A program made the translations under genes and the position numbers. A stretch of DNA of 64,000 bases, from positions 25,325-89,324 of the forward strand of contig SHBX01000007.1 in assembly GCA_004211785.1 (NCBI GenBank), read 5' to 3'. Below, piece after piece: positions 35,462 to 43,931 of this stretch. The notes beneath the pieces are model-generated. The model saw only the letters and a list, made by a program, of their open reading frames with translations, made no database searches and was not told where the DNA came from. This DNA is from Winogradskyella sp. (lineage in GTDB: Bacteria; Bacteroidota; Bacteroidia; Flavobacteriales; Flavobacteriaceae). Position 1 is the stretch's first letter; each line of letters begins with the position of its first letter.

Positions 35462-37546
35462 ATGATTCTAAATAAAAAATATTTCTGTATTTATTTTTCA
35501 CTTTTTTTAATTACCTCATTATTTCCTCAAGAACAAAAGGAGGTAAAAGCTGATTCTACAAAGGCAGAGCGTTTAGAAGAAGTTTTAATTACAGCAACCA
35601 GAACCGTTAGGCAGTTATCATCTTTACCTCTTCCGGCACAAATTATTTCTAAAAAAGAACTTAAGAGCACAAATACAATTCGCTTAAATGATATTTTGAA
35701 TGAACAAACAGGGCTAATTACCATTCCTGATTTTGGAGGAGGAGAGGGCATACAATTACAAGGGTTAGATTCTCAATATACATTGATTTTGGTCGATGGT
35801 GTACCACTTATAGGACGTTCAGCAGGAACGCTAGATTTAAGCCGAGTTACAGTTGGTAACATTAAGCAAATAGAAATTGTAAAAGGAGCATCGTCAAGTC
35901 TTTATGGAAGTGAAGCTTTGGGAGGTGTTATCAATATTATTACAGAGAAACCAAAACAAGGTTTTGGAGGAAACGTCAATTATAGATTAGGAGCTTTTAA
36001 TACAAATGATTTCAGCACGACTATTGATTATAAGAAAGAAAAACTTGGTATAAGTGCATTTGTAAACAGATTGAGTAGTGATGGCTATGATTTAACAGAA
36101 AGCGACAACCTCAATACGGTTGAGCCTTTTAGTAACTATACATTAAATACTAAATTAACTTATGATTTTACTGAAAATACAGACCTTTTTGTTTCAGCCA
36201 GATACTATACTCAAAATCAAGACTTTATTGCTTCTGAAGTATTAAGAGGAGAAAGCAATATAAATGAGTGGAATACACATTTACAGCTTAATCATAAATA
36301 TAATGAAAAATGGAGCAGTTACTTTGAGTTTTATGCTACGCGATACAAAGCTGATGAATTTTTAGATGACTCTGATGGTTTAAGATTTAGTGATAATTTT
36401 TTTAATCAATTGATGATTAGACCTGAGATTAGGGCTACATATAGTCCAAAATCAAAAAGTACTTTTATTGGAGGAGTTGGTTTTAATCACGAAACTTTAG
36501 AACGTACAGACTTTACCGATGAGCCAATTTTTAATTCGCCTTATGCTTACCTTCAATATGATACTAATCCAACGGAAAAGCTTAACATCATTGTAGGTGC
36601 TCGTTTTGATAGCCATAATGAGTATGAATCTCAATTTAGTCCTAAAGCAGCATTAAGATATGAGTTTAATGATAAACTGGCTTTAAAAGGCTCAATAGGT
36701 TATGGCTTTAAAGCTCCAGATTTTAGACAACTTTACTTTGACTTTACAAATGCAACAGTAGGTTATACAGTACTAGGATATAATGCTGTTAGTACTGCCA
36801 TTCCTCTTTTAGAAGAACAAGGTCAGATTGCAAATATTCTAGTGCCTATTTCAGAGTTTCAAGATGAATTAAAGCCAGAAAGCTCTATTGGTATAAATGT
36901 GGGTACAGATTATAAATTGACTTCAAACATCAAACTCAATATTAACCTTTTTAGAAATACAATTGACAACCTTATTGACACAAGAATTATTGCAAATAAG
37001 AATAATGGGCAGAATGTGTTCAGTTATTTTAATGTCAACGAAGTATATACTCAAGGATTAGAGTTTAATGCTTCTTGGAAGCCCAATAATCAATTTAAAA
37101 TCACAGGAGGTTATCAATTACTGTATGCAAAAGATAAAGAAGCAGAAAGAGCCTTTGAGAAGGGAGAAGTATTTGCCAGAGAGAATCCATCATCACCCTC
37201 ATTTCAGCTAGACAAGGAAGATTATTTTGGTCTTTACAATAGGTCAAGGCACATGGCTAATCTAAAGCTGTTCTACAACATTCCAAAATACAAACTTAAT
37301 GCAAATATAAGAACAACTTACAGAAGTAAATATGGATTATTTGATAGCAACGGGAATGGCTATTTAGATAACTATGACAATTTTGTAGATGGTTACTCAA
37401 TCATCGATATAGCAGTTAATAAGACCTTTTATAAGAACTATGAATTAGGATTCGGAGTCGATAACCTTTTTGATTTTTTAGATACTCAAAACATAAGCAA
37501 TATACCAGGTCGAATTATATACGGAAAACTTAATATTCAATTTTAA
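35462..37546 (+). CDS. TonB-dependent heme receptor (HmuR-like)
   Basis: 694 residues. A signal peptide (about 1-22) is followed by a TonB box region (EEVLITATR), a plug domain (about 50-165, with GLDSQYTLILVDGVPLIGR and VKGASSSLYGSEALGGVINI) and a 22-strand barrel ending in IIYGKLNIQF. The segment YGFKAPDFRQLYF corresponds to the FRAP-type box of heme receptors. The next gene encodes HmuY, so haem is the likely ligand. Energised by TonB-ExbBD in the inner membrane. Confidence 0.88.
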   Translation: MILNKKYFCIYFSLFLITSLFPQEQKEVKADSTKAERLEEVLITATRTVRQLSSLPLPAQIISKKELKSTNTIRLNDILNEQTGLITIPDFGGGEGIQLQGLDSQYTLILVDGVPLIGRSAGTLDLSRVTVGNIKQIEIVKGASSSLYGSEALGGVINIITEKPKQGFGGNVNYRLGAFNTNDFSTTIDYKKEKLGISAFVNRLSSDGYDLTESDNLNTVEPFSNYTLNTKLTYDFTENTDLFVSARYYTQNQDFIASEVLRGESNINEWNTHLQLNHKYNEKWSSYFEFYATRYKADEFLDDSDGLRFSDNFFNQLMIRPEIRATYSPKSKSTFIGGVGFNHETLERTDFTDEPIFNSPYAYLQYDTNPTEKLNIIVGARFDSHNEYESQFSPKAALRYEFNDKLALKGSIGYGFKAPDFRQLYFDFTNATVGYTVLGYNAVSTAIPLLEEQGQIANILVPISEFQDELKPESSIGINVGTDYKLTSNIKLNINLFRNTIDNLIDTRIIANKNNGQNVFSYFNVNEVYTQGLEFNASWKPNNQFKITGGYQLLYAKDKEAERAFEKGEVFARENPSSPSFQLDKEDYFGLYNRSRHMANLKLFYNIPKYKLNANIRTTYRSKYGLFDSNGNGYLDNYDNFVDGYSIIDIAVNKTFYKNYELGFGVDNLFDFLDTQNISNIPGRIIYGKLNIQF

Positions 37547-37564
37547 TACTTAAACACAAATACC

Positions 37565-38197
37565 ATGAAAACAATTAAACTTTTTACATTATTAGCATTA
37601 TTTATAGGATTCTCATCATGCAGTAGTGATGACGATGGAGGAACACCTTTATTAGAGGTTGAATCTGAAACTTTTTCAAATCTTCATGCACCGCAAGTAG
37701 GAGGTCAAGGCACAGGTCAGGACGTTTCAGGAGCATTTACAAAATTTGATTTTTCAACAGGTCAAATGACGACGAGTGAAACGGATTGGGACATTGCCTT
37801 TAGAGGAACTTCGATTATTGTTAATGGAGGTGTCTCTCTTGGAACTAATGACGAGCCAGGCAGAACAGGAAATGCAGGAGCTTATATAGCTGATGGAACG
37901 TTTGCTTCTATTTCTGAAGTCAATATATCTTTAATAGCGCAAGATTCTGATACCGGATATGCTATCCCAAGTGGAAGTGGTAACGGCTGGTATCTATACA
38001 ACCCGCAAGCTTTCTTAATTACACCAATTGCAGGTAAGATATTAGTATTTAGAACTAGAGATGGGAAATATGCTAAAGTTGAGATTTTGAGCTACTATGA
38101 GAATGCACCAGATAATCCAGACGCCATGACTGATGCAGGTAGATATTATACATTTAACTATATCTATCAGCCAAATGACGGTATAATAACATTTTAA
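37565..38197 (+). CDS. HmuY-family heme-binding lipoprotein
   Basis: 210 residues. Lipobox FSSC (Cys19). The mature part has the HmuY fold: TDWDIAFRGTSIIVNGG, GGQGTGQDVSGAF, GKILVFRTRDGKYAKVEILSYY and a C-terminal YTFNYIYQ. HmuY captures haem and passes it to the TonB receptor. In known HmuY proteins axial ligands are His or Met; none is obvious by position here. 18 bases after the receptor gene. Confidence 0.85.
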   Translation: MKTIKLFTLLALFIGFSSCSSDDDGGTPLLEVESETFSNLHAPQVGGQGTGQDVSGAFTKFDFSTGQMTTSETDWDIAFRGTSIIVNGGVSLGTNDEPGRTGNAGAYIADGTFASISEVNISLIAQDSDTGYAIPSGSGNGWYLYNPQAFLITPIAGKILVFRTRDGKYAKVEILSYYENAPDNPDAMTDAGRYYTFNYIYQPNDGIITF

Positions 38198-38199
38198 TT

Positions 38200-38649
38200 A
38201 TGGCAAAATCAATTAGTATCTTATTTATCATTTTTCGTCTTTTTTTAGGTGGATTTATGATATATGGCGGGATTCAAAAATTCCAAAAACCAATACCAGA
38301 GCCAATCGAAGTTATTGAAAAAGCACAAAAGTTTTCATCACCTGAAAAGGAAAGCACTCTGCAAAAAATATTATATATAAGTGGAGCAAAACAGACAGGC
38401 TATTTCTGGCAAGTATTAGGCGTTTGTGAGTTATTGTTTGGGCTATTATTAATCCTACAAGGAACAGGCTTTATAGGCGCTTTGTTTTTGCTTCCAATTA
38501 CATTACATATTTTCTTATTTCATTTATTTTTAGAAGCAGATGAGGTAGGAGAATTGATACAAACAAGTGCATTATTTGCTATTAATATAGCTCTTGTATT
38601 AAGAGAAAAAGAAAAATGTGAGCATTTACTTTGGATAAAACCTATTTGA
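38200..38649 (+). CDS. DoxX-family membrane protein
   Basis: 149 residues with four membrane helices (about 5-23, 66-86, 89-110, 122-138) and the DoxX-type GGFMIYGGIQKFQKP start. Members are linked to quinone or thiosulfate chemistry, but the role here is unknown. It starts 2 bases after the HmuY stop, so it belongs to the heme uptake operon. Confidence 0.75.
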   Translation: MAKSISILFIIFRLFLGGFMIYGGIQKFQKPIPEPIEVIEKAQKFSSPEKESTLQKILYISGAKQTGYFWQVLGVCELLFGLLLILQGTGFIGALFLLPITLHIFLFHLFLEADEVGELIQTSALFAINIALVLREKEKCEHLLWIKPI

Positions 38650-38657
38650 TTTTTAAA

Positions 38658-38684
38658 CCCTTGCTTATAAGTGAGGGCTTTTAT
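38658..38684 (+). terminator. Terminator of the heme uptake operon
   Basis: CCCTTGCTT pairs with AAGTGAGGG (two G-U pairs), followed by CTTTTATTT. Nine bases after the DoxX stop codon. Confidence 0.55.
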
Positions 38685-38695
38685 TTAATAACTGT

Positions 38696-38740
38696 AAATC
38701 CTCATCAAAATAGTTCGACTTACGTCCCGTTGACTCCACA
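38696..38740 (+). repeat. 45-bp dispersed repeat, copy 2
   Basis: Same as the copy at 34207-34251 except TAC in place of TTT near the middle. Direct orientation; about 4.4 kb of heme uptake genes lie between the copies. Confidence 0.85.
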
Positions 38741-38851
38741 ATAAGCGCAACTTTGTTGCGATTTTAAGCATAAGAAGCTCAATAGGTTTTACTTGATTGG
38801 GCTTTTATTGTTATGGGTGAGAAATAAAAATATCTAGGTAGTTGACTTAAG

Positions 38852-39301
38852 CTATTCAATAGTATAAAGCCATTCAATTATTTGTTGCTTTTCTCTTTTA
38901 GATAATTTTGCATCTGAGTGAATTTTAAGATAAGAAGGCAATGGCATTTTATCTTCCGAAATATTTACAGCAATCTCGGAAATCATTCCTGTTTTATCTC
39001 TTGAGTCTAATGTTGCCCAATTAGAAAAATTGAGATGTTCTTTTCCTTCTTTAATGTGATTATCTACAAACCAACTTGCAGGAGATATATGATCATACCA
39101 GAAATAATCAGTATTGTTTGAATGGCAATTATAGCAGGAGTTTTTTACTAGTTTTTTAACATGTTCTGGTGCTTTTGCTGCAATTAAAAAATCGTCTAGG
39201 GTCTCTGGTGATTGCACATTCATATTTGGTCTATAAAACTGTATTACAATAAAAACAAGAGCAAAAATGCTTAAAACCCTCTTAGTGACTGATAATTTCA
39301 T
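38852..39301 (-). CDS. Haem-binding domain protein (copy 3)
   Basis: 149 residues with an N-terminal helix (about 7-22), FYRPN, and CYNCH (56-60) followed by SNNTDYFWYDHISPASWFVD. C-terminal KMPLPSYLKIHSDAKL is shared with the two copies in the CcsBA operon. It lies 6 bases after the Grx-Grx-TrxR fusion, so a haem protein and a cytoplasmic reductase are cotranscribed. Confidence 0.85.
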   Translation of the reverse strand: MKLSVTKRVLSIFALVFIVIQFYRPNMNVQSPETLDDFLIAAKAPEHVKKLVKNSCYNCHSNNTDYFWYDHISPASWFVDNHIKEGKEHLNFSNWATLDSRDKTGMISEIAVNISEDKMPLPSYLKIHSDAKLSKREKQQIIEWLYTIE

Positions 39302-39307
39302 TATAAC

Positions 39308-40714
39308 TTATTTCAAATAATCTCTAATACCATAACTTGCTAAAACGCCTTCACCTGTTGCTGCAGCTACTTGAGCGATTGCTCCTTCTCTACAGTCACC
39401 AGCAGCAAAAATTCCATTAATAGAAGTCTCAGCCAATCCAGTAGTTTTAATAAATCCATGTGTATCAAGTGCAACAACATTCTTAAATGATTGTGTGTTT
39501 GGAATTAAACCTATAAATATAAATGCACCATCAGCCTCAATAATTGATTCTTCATTAGTAGCATTATCTTTAACTTTTAGTCCTTTAAATAAATCTTTTT
39601 CATCCGAAACAAACGCGATGGAAGTTTTATTCATATAGGTTGAAATATTATCGATAGATTTTAATTTTTCTATATAAGTTTCAGATGCGGTAAACGTTTC
39701 AGAACGCTGTATAATTTTAACGCTTTTACAAAAACCAGCTAAAAAGATACCTTCTTCTAATGCCGAATTTCCGCCGCCTACAACAATAATATCTCTATCT
39801 CTATAGAACGCGCCATCACAAGTGGCACAAAAATGAATACCTGAACCTATTAGCTCTTCCTCATTTGAAATTCCTAGCTTTCGATAAGTAGAACCAGTAG
39901 ACAAAACAACAGTTTTTCCTAAATAAGCAGTACTTTTTGTTTGTATAGAAAAAAGGCCCTCTTGTTTGTCAATAGCTATAACTTCTTCGCCAGTTTTAAT
40001 TACAGCTCCGTAAGTTTTAGCTTGTTCTTCCATTTTCTCCATAAGTTTTGGACCAGAAATAGATTGAAAACCAGGATAATTTTCGATTTTCTCTGTTAAA
40101 AACGCATTACCTCCTATTGTAGATTTCTCTAATATTAGAGTATCAAATCGATCACGTTGAGCATAAATAGAAGTGGTTAGTCCAGCTGCTCCTCCTCCTA
40201 TAATAATCGTATCAAAAATCTTGTGTTCTTTTTCTACATTTATTGACAACAATTCTGTGAGCTGAACATTATCTGGATTCGTATAAGGCTTATCATTAAT
40301 TAAAATGGTAGGAATTATACGTTTACCATTATTAATCTCTTCAACCTTTTGGGTCGCCCAATCATAATCATCGACATCTATAAACTGAAAATTAACACCG
40401 TTATCTCTTAAAAAACTCTTAGCTCGTCTACAATCTGGGCACCAATCTGCTCCATATAACTGAACAATTCCTTCTTCATTAATTCCTAAAACAGATGCTA
40501 GCTCATTATTTTCTGGATTTGTATACGATTTCCCATTAATAATTAGAGTTGGAATGATTCGTTTACCATTGTTTATAGCCTCTACTTTCGCAGTAGCTTC
40601 TTTATCTAAATCAACATCAATAAAGGTATAATCTATATTATTTTCCTTTAAATATGCTTTAGCTCTTCGACAATCTGGGCACCAATCTGCGCCATATAGT
40701 ATGATTTGATTCAT
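39308..40714 (-). CDS. Glutaredoxin-glutaredoxin-thioredoxin reductase fusion
   Basis: 468 residues with three parts. Two tandem glutaredoxin-like domains (1-80, 81-160) carry the same GADWCPDCRRAK motif (Cys12/Cys15 and Cys92/Cys95) and matching NNGKRIIPT segments. Residues 165-468 are a thioredoxin-reductase flavoprotein: IIIGGGAAGLTTS for FAD, the CATCD redox centre (Cys296/Cys299), VVGGGNSALEEG for NAD(P)H and GIFAAGDCREG. Electrons should pass from NADPH through the flavin to the attached Grx domains, making a self-contained reductase. It has no signal peptide. Confidence 0.9.
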   Translation of the reverse strand: MNQIILYGADWCPDCRRAKAYLKENNIDYTFIDVDLDKEATAKVEAINNGKRIIPTLIINGKSYTNPENNELASVLGINEEGIVQLYGADWCPDCRRAKSFLRDNGVNFQFIDVDDYDWATQKVEEINNGKRIIPTILINDKPYTNPDNVQLTELLSINVEKEHKIFDTIIIGGGAAGLTTSIYAQRDRFDTLILEKSTIGGNAFLTEKIENYPGFQSISGPKLMEKMEEQAKTYGAVIKTGEEVIAIDKQEGLFSIQTKSTAYLGKTVVLSTGSTYRKLGISNEEELIGSGIHFCATCDGAFYRDRDIIVVGGGNSALEEGIFLAGFCKSVKIIQRSETFTASETYIEKLKSIDNISTYMNKTSIAFVSDEKDLFKGLKVKDNATNEESIIEADGAFIFIGLIPNTQSFKNVVALDTHGFIKTTGLAETSINGIFAAGDCREGAIAQVAAATGEGVLASYGIRDYLK

Positions 40715-40846
40715 TGGTTATTTAAGTTCATGTATAAAAACTACAAATTTATAGTACAACAATAATATTTGGTGTATTCACTCTTCCTAATGAATTGTGT
40801 TCTTTTTTTAAAAATTAAGTTAACTACTTAGCCATTGCTAAAATCT

Positions 40847-41122
40847 CTAATTAAGATGGCGATTCAAACATGCAATAGCTGCTTCATACTTAAAGCATTG
40901 TTTTCTCAATAATTTAGCTCGTTCCAATATTTCAATATCATTCGTTTTTTGAGCATTTAATTCTAGTAATCCTGCTTTCTCCTGTTTTTGAATAATAATA
41001 TGTTTATATTCAGTAATAGTTTTTTGTGTTTCTGAGGTATTATTAATGTCTTTATCTTTTTCTGGTGCAGTATTAAATGCCATTTAAACAAGTACGATTA
41101 ATATGATACTAAGCTTTTTCAT
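40847..41122 (-). pseudogene. Small exported protein interrupted by an in-frame stop in its signal peptide
   Basis: An ATG at 41122 begins a signal-peptide-like MKKLSIILIVLV and then meets TAA at 41084-41086. The next codon is ATG 41083 in the same frame, giving a 78-residue chain MAFNTAPEKDKDINN... with helical, lysine-rich content to 40847. Reading through the stop would give one 91-residue exported protein. So either the signal peptide was lost by a point mutation or the cytoplasmic form is now used. Family not recognised. Confidence 0.6.
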
Positions 41123-41156
41123 AATATTTATTTTTTTATTGTTAATTGAATTGTTT

Positions 41157-41621
41157 TTAAAACTCATAGCTAAAATGCCAGCCACCAAAAACTCTAAAGT
41201 CTTGCCCTACTAAAACTCCAGCTGTTGGTCCTAAGTGAATTTCTCCAAGTGTAAATGCAAATTCAGATTCTAAATAGGCAGATATTTCGGTGTCTTTATG
41301 AGAGTTTGGCAAAGAAATGCTTGGTCCAGCATTAACCGTTAAAAAAGACCAAGGCTTATGACTTACTAGTGCGGCAATCTCATGACCAATTCCATTATCT
41401 TCTTCAAACACAAAAGTATAACCTACTCCAAAAGCCCATTTATGAGTAGTCCAATAGGTAAGATGAACTTCTGTTGCAAAATCACTTAATTCAGTTTCTG
41501 TATTATAAATTGTTAACCCTGAAAGCACCAATTCTAAACCTGGTTCTTTTTTATTATGCTCTTGAGCCATTATTGTTTGACTTAATAAGGCTACAATAAA
41601 CAGTATTGTTGTTGTTTTCAT
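41157..41621 (-). CDS. Small outer-membrane-type beta protein, copy B
   Basis: 154 residues from ATG 41621 (MKTTTILFIVALLSQTIMAQ), preferred to a start 15 codons upstream because of the clean signal peptide. It is clearly homologous to 7064-7555: ATEVHLTYWTTHKWAFGVGY, PSISLPNSHKD.E.SAY, and a terminal GGWHFSYEF. As in copy A, it is encoded downstream of P460 genes. Function unknown. Confidence 0.75.
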   Translation of the reverse strand: MKTTTILFIVALLSQTIMAQEHNKKEPGLELVLSGLTIYNTETELSDFATEVHLTYWTTHKWAFGVGYTFVFEEDNGIGHEIAALVSHKPWSFLTVNAGPSISLPNSHKDTEISAYLESEFAFTLGEIHLGPTAGVLVGQDFRVFGGWHFSYEF

Positions 41622-41722
41622 TGCTTTGGATCTATCAAAAAGAAAAAAGCCCAAAAGCATAAACATATTTACTTTTGGACCAAGCTAAAATTGCTACAAA
41701 AATAGATAGTACTAATTTGTAC

Positions 41723-42334
41723 TTATCGTTTAGCTTTATTTTCAGGTATTACCTCTTCTCCTACATTTTTTGCTGCTCTTAACACCGGGTAATGTTGTGT
41801 AAATACAAAATCATCATCTGCACTTGAATTATGACACGAATTACATTTTCCAGTTGCAAAAGCTTTACCTGTTGCTGCTAATGTTCCTTCAGTTGGATTA
41901 GTAAAACTGAAATATGCCCAATTTCCAGGCTCGCTAGGGAAATGCTTTTTACTTTTAATGGTGGCTTCAAGTCCAATGAATTCTCCCATAAAATAACCGC
42001 TACCGCTTGCTGCAGATTTTCCACCTACACTCACTAACTCTTTTATAAGAATCGTTCCTTCTCTCCATGTTCCTGTTTTTTTATAATGCTTATAACTTGC
42101 AGGATCTATGTATACATTGTGAAATTCTGGGAAGGCAGCTTTACCACTATTCATATCATTTGGTGTCAAAGGTGTTCCTACATAAATCCACTTTCTATAA
42201 TCTGTTGGGCGAATTAATTCTCCGTTAGAATCCATAGTGAAATATGTAACTTTCTCATATTTACCATTTTCATTACATGATGTAACCATTAAAATAGCAA
42301 TCATCATTACAAGTATATATTTTGCTTTATTCAT
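41723..42334 (-). CDS. Single-domain cytochrome P460-family lipoprotein
   Basis: 203 residues. Lipobox VTSC (Cys20), one P460-type domain ending in CNSCH (164-168) and DDDFVFTQHYPVLRAAK, then a stop at PENKAKR. The tandem proteins continue from this point with a second haem domain, so this copy either lost the second half or keeps the ancestral form. It follows the tandem copy at 42359-43471 after 24 bases and shares long stretches with it (EGTILIKELVSVGGKSAAS). Confidence 0.83.
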   Translation of the reverse strand: MNKAKYILVMMIAILMVTSCNENGKYEKVTYFTMDSNGELIRPTDYRKWIYVGTPLTPNDMNSGKAAFPEFHNVYIDPASYKHYKKTGTWREGTILIKELVSVGGKSAASGSGYFMGEFIGLEATIKSKKHFPSEPGNWAYFSFTNPTEGTLAATGKAFATGKCNSCHNSSADDDFVFTQHYPVLRAAKNVGEEVIPENKAKR

Positions 42335-42358
42335 TTTAATTTAGTTTTTCGTTATTTT

Positions 42359-43471
42359 TTACTTTAATGGAAACCCTGTTCTAACCATATCTTTTCCTAT
42401 GGTATGGCAGCTTACACAGCCTTCAACACCATTTCCAATAGCAGCTATTTTATCAGCATCTGATGAGTCTGTTACTTCGTACCAAAACCAACCGTTTCCG
42501 CCATCAGATATATCATGTGTTTTTGCCATTACTGCCCAACCTGCTGGGTTTTTGTCTGCATCATACATTTCTTTAACAACAACCGAACCCAAAGGATGCT
42601 CATCATTTTCATTTTTTAAAGATTCAGCAAGAATATCATTTATAAAAACTTTTACTGGCAACCCTAATTTTTGATGTGGCCCTAATGAAGGATGTAATTC
42701 TTTTTCTTGATTTGCATAACTTTTATATTTACCCGTTTTCAAATAATCGAATAATTGTTTTTTATCTAAAGGGATTTCTAATGTTAAGTTTTCTGGTGTT
42801 GGTACTGAAGCTTCCCATTTACCAACTTTTGGTTTTGCTTTTGAACCAGCCATCCTTGCTGCTGCATTTTCAGGAGTGATTGTTAAACCAACACCTTTTG
42901 CTGCAGTTAAAATTGGGTAGTGCTGAGTAAATACAAAATCATCTGCAGCACTAGTATTATGACACGCATTACATTGATTCGTTTTAAACGCCGTTCCTGT
43001 TTCTTTTAAATCACCTCCAGGGTTAGTAAAGCTAAAATAAGCCCAATTGCCTGGCTCATTCGGAAAATATTTTTTGCTTTTAATGGTCGCTTCAAGTCCA
43101 ATAAATTCTCCCATAAAATAACCACTACCACTTGCAGCAGATTTACCACCAACACTTACTAATTCTTTTATAAGAATTGTTCCTTCTCGCCAAGTACCAT
43201 GAGTTTTGTAATGATCATAACTCATAGGGTCTATATAGACATTATGAAATTCAGGAAAGGCAGCCTTACCTCCATTCATGTCATTGGGAGTCACAGGTGT
43301 ACCCACATAAACCCAAGATCTATAATCTTGTGGTCTTTCTAAATCACCATTACTATTCATTGTGAAGTATGATATATCTTCGTATCCATTACCTTCATTT
43401 TTACATGATGTGGCAAAACAGGTTACTAGTATCGCAAACACAAGTAATTTATAGATTCTTTTAAACTTCAT
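42359..43471 (-). CDS. Tandem cytochrome P460-family lipoprotein, copy B
   Basis: 370 residues. Lipobox ATSC (Cys23). First domain to about 200 with CNACH (167-171) and a candidate crosslink Lys102 in ILIKEL; second domain ends in CVSCH (352-356). Domain order and length match 8110-9219. Probably binds NO or hydroxylamine at the periplasmic face of the membrane. It is 15 bases after the NTF2-like gene, and the 17-bp box precedes that gene. Confidence 0.85.
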   Translation of the reverse strand: MKFKRIYKLLVFAILVTCFATSCKNEGNGYEDISYFTMNSNGDLERPQDYRSWVYVGTPVTPNDMNGGKAAFPEFHNVYIDPMSYDHYKTHGTWREGTILIKELVSVGGKSAASGSGYFMGEFIGLEATIKSKKYFPNEPGNWAYFSFTNPGGDLKETGTAFKTNQCNACHNTSAADDFVFTQHYPILTAAKGVGLTITPENAAARMAGSKAKPKVGKWEASVPTPENLTLEIPLDKKQLFDYLKTGKYKSYANQEKELHPSLGPHQKLGLPVKVFINDILAESLKNENDEHPLGSVVVKEMYDADKNPAGWAVMAKTHDISDGGNGWFWYEVTDSSDADKIAAIGNGVEGCVSCHTIGKDMVRTGFPLK

Positions 43472-43486
43472 TTTATTTATTTTTAG

Positions 43487-43867
43487 TTAGTAATTTGTTA
43501 GTTTATATTCTATTTTATTAATCTGATTACCCTTCCAGATATTATGGATGTTTATTTCTGTTAAATCAACTCTACCTGTTAGTTTTTTGCATATCATGAA
43601 TATTCTAAGCTTCAATTTTTCTTCTATATTCATAGTCTCTTCAATCTCAAATTGGATAACTTCTGTTGACTTATTTAAAATGGTTTTTTCTAAATATTTA
43701 ACCCAAGTTTTCTTAGAAATAAAACGCTGTTTACAATTATATTCAATTTCTATACTCTCATTAATAAACCTATCAATAGCTTCTTCTATTCTCTGGTTTT
43801 TTAGAAGCATAAAAAAAACATCTTGCTTAATATTCTTTACGTTTTTATTGTTTTCTATTAATTCCAT
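43487..43867 (-). CDS. Possible NTF2/SnoaL-like protein
   Basis: 126 residues, no signal peptide. Helical N-terminus, then strands (EVIQFEIEETMN, KLRIFMICKKLTGRVDLTEINIHNIWKG..I.KIEYKL) in the order of the SnoaL/NTF2 cone. The fit is weak. It is first in the block B P460 unit, directly after the AraC gene. It has no counterpart in block A. Confidence 0.4.
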   Translation of the reverse strand: MELIENNKNVKNIKQDVFFMLLKNQRIEEAIDRFINESIEIEYNCKQRFISKKTWVKYLEKTILNKSTEVIQFEIEETMNIEEKLKLRIFMICKKLTGRVDLTEINIHNIWKGNQINKIEYKLTNY

Positions 43868-43908
43868 AAAAAAATCATGTTAAAATTAACTCACAGAAGT
43901 TCTATTTC

Positions 43909-43925
43909 ATTGTACTTTTTTCCAT
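43909..43925 (-). promoter_or_regulatory. Candidate AraC-type operator upstream of P460 copy B unit
   Basis: ATTGTACTTTTTTCCAT, 42 bases before the NTF2-like start. On the minus strand it is followed after 20 bases by TAATTTTAACAT, the same layout as at P460 copy A. Confidence 0.55.
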
Positions 43926-43931
43926 ATTATC

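Noticed and set aside
38739..38762. CGCAAC-TTT-GTTGCG hairpin after repeat copy 2
   Set aside because: Short stem with a 3-base loop and only a weak T-run; a better terminator lies at 38658.
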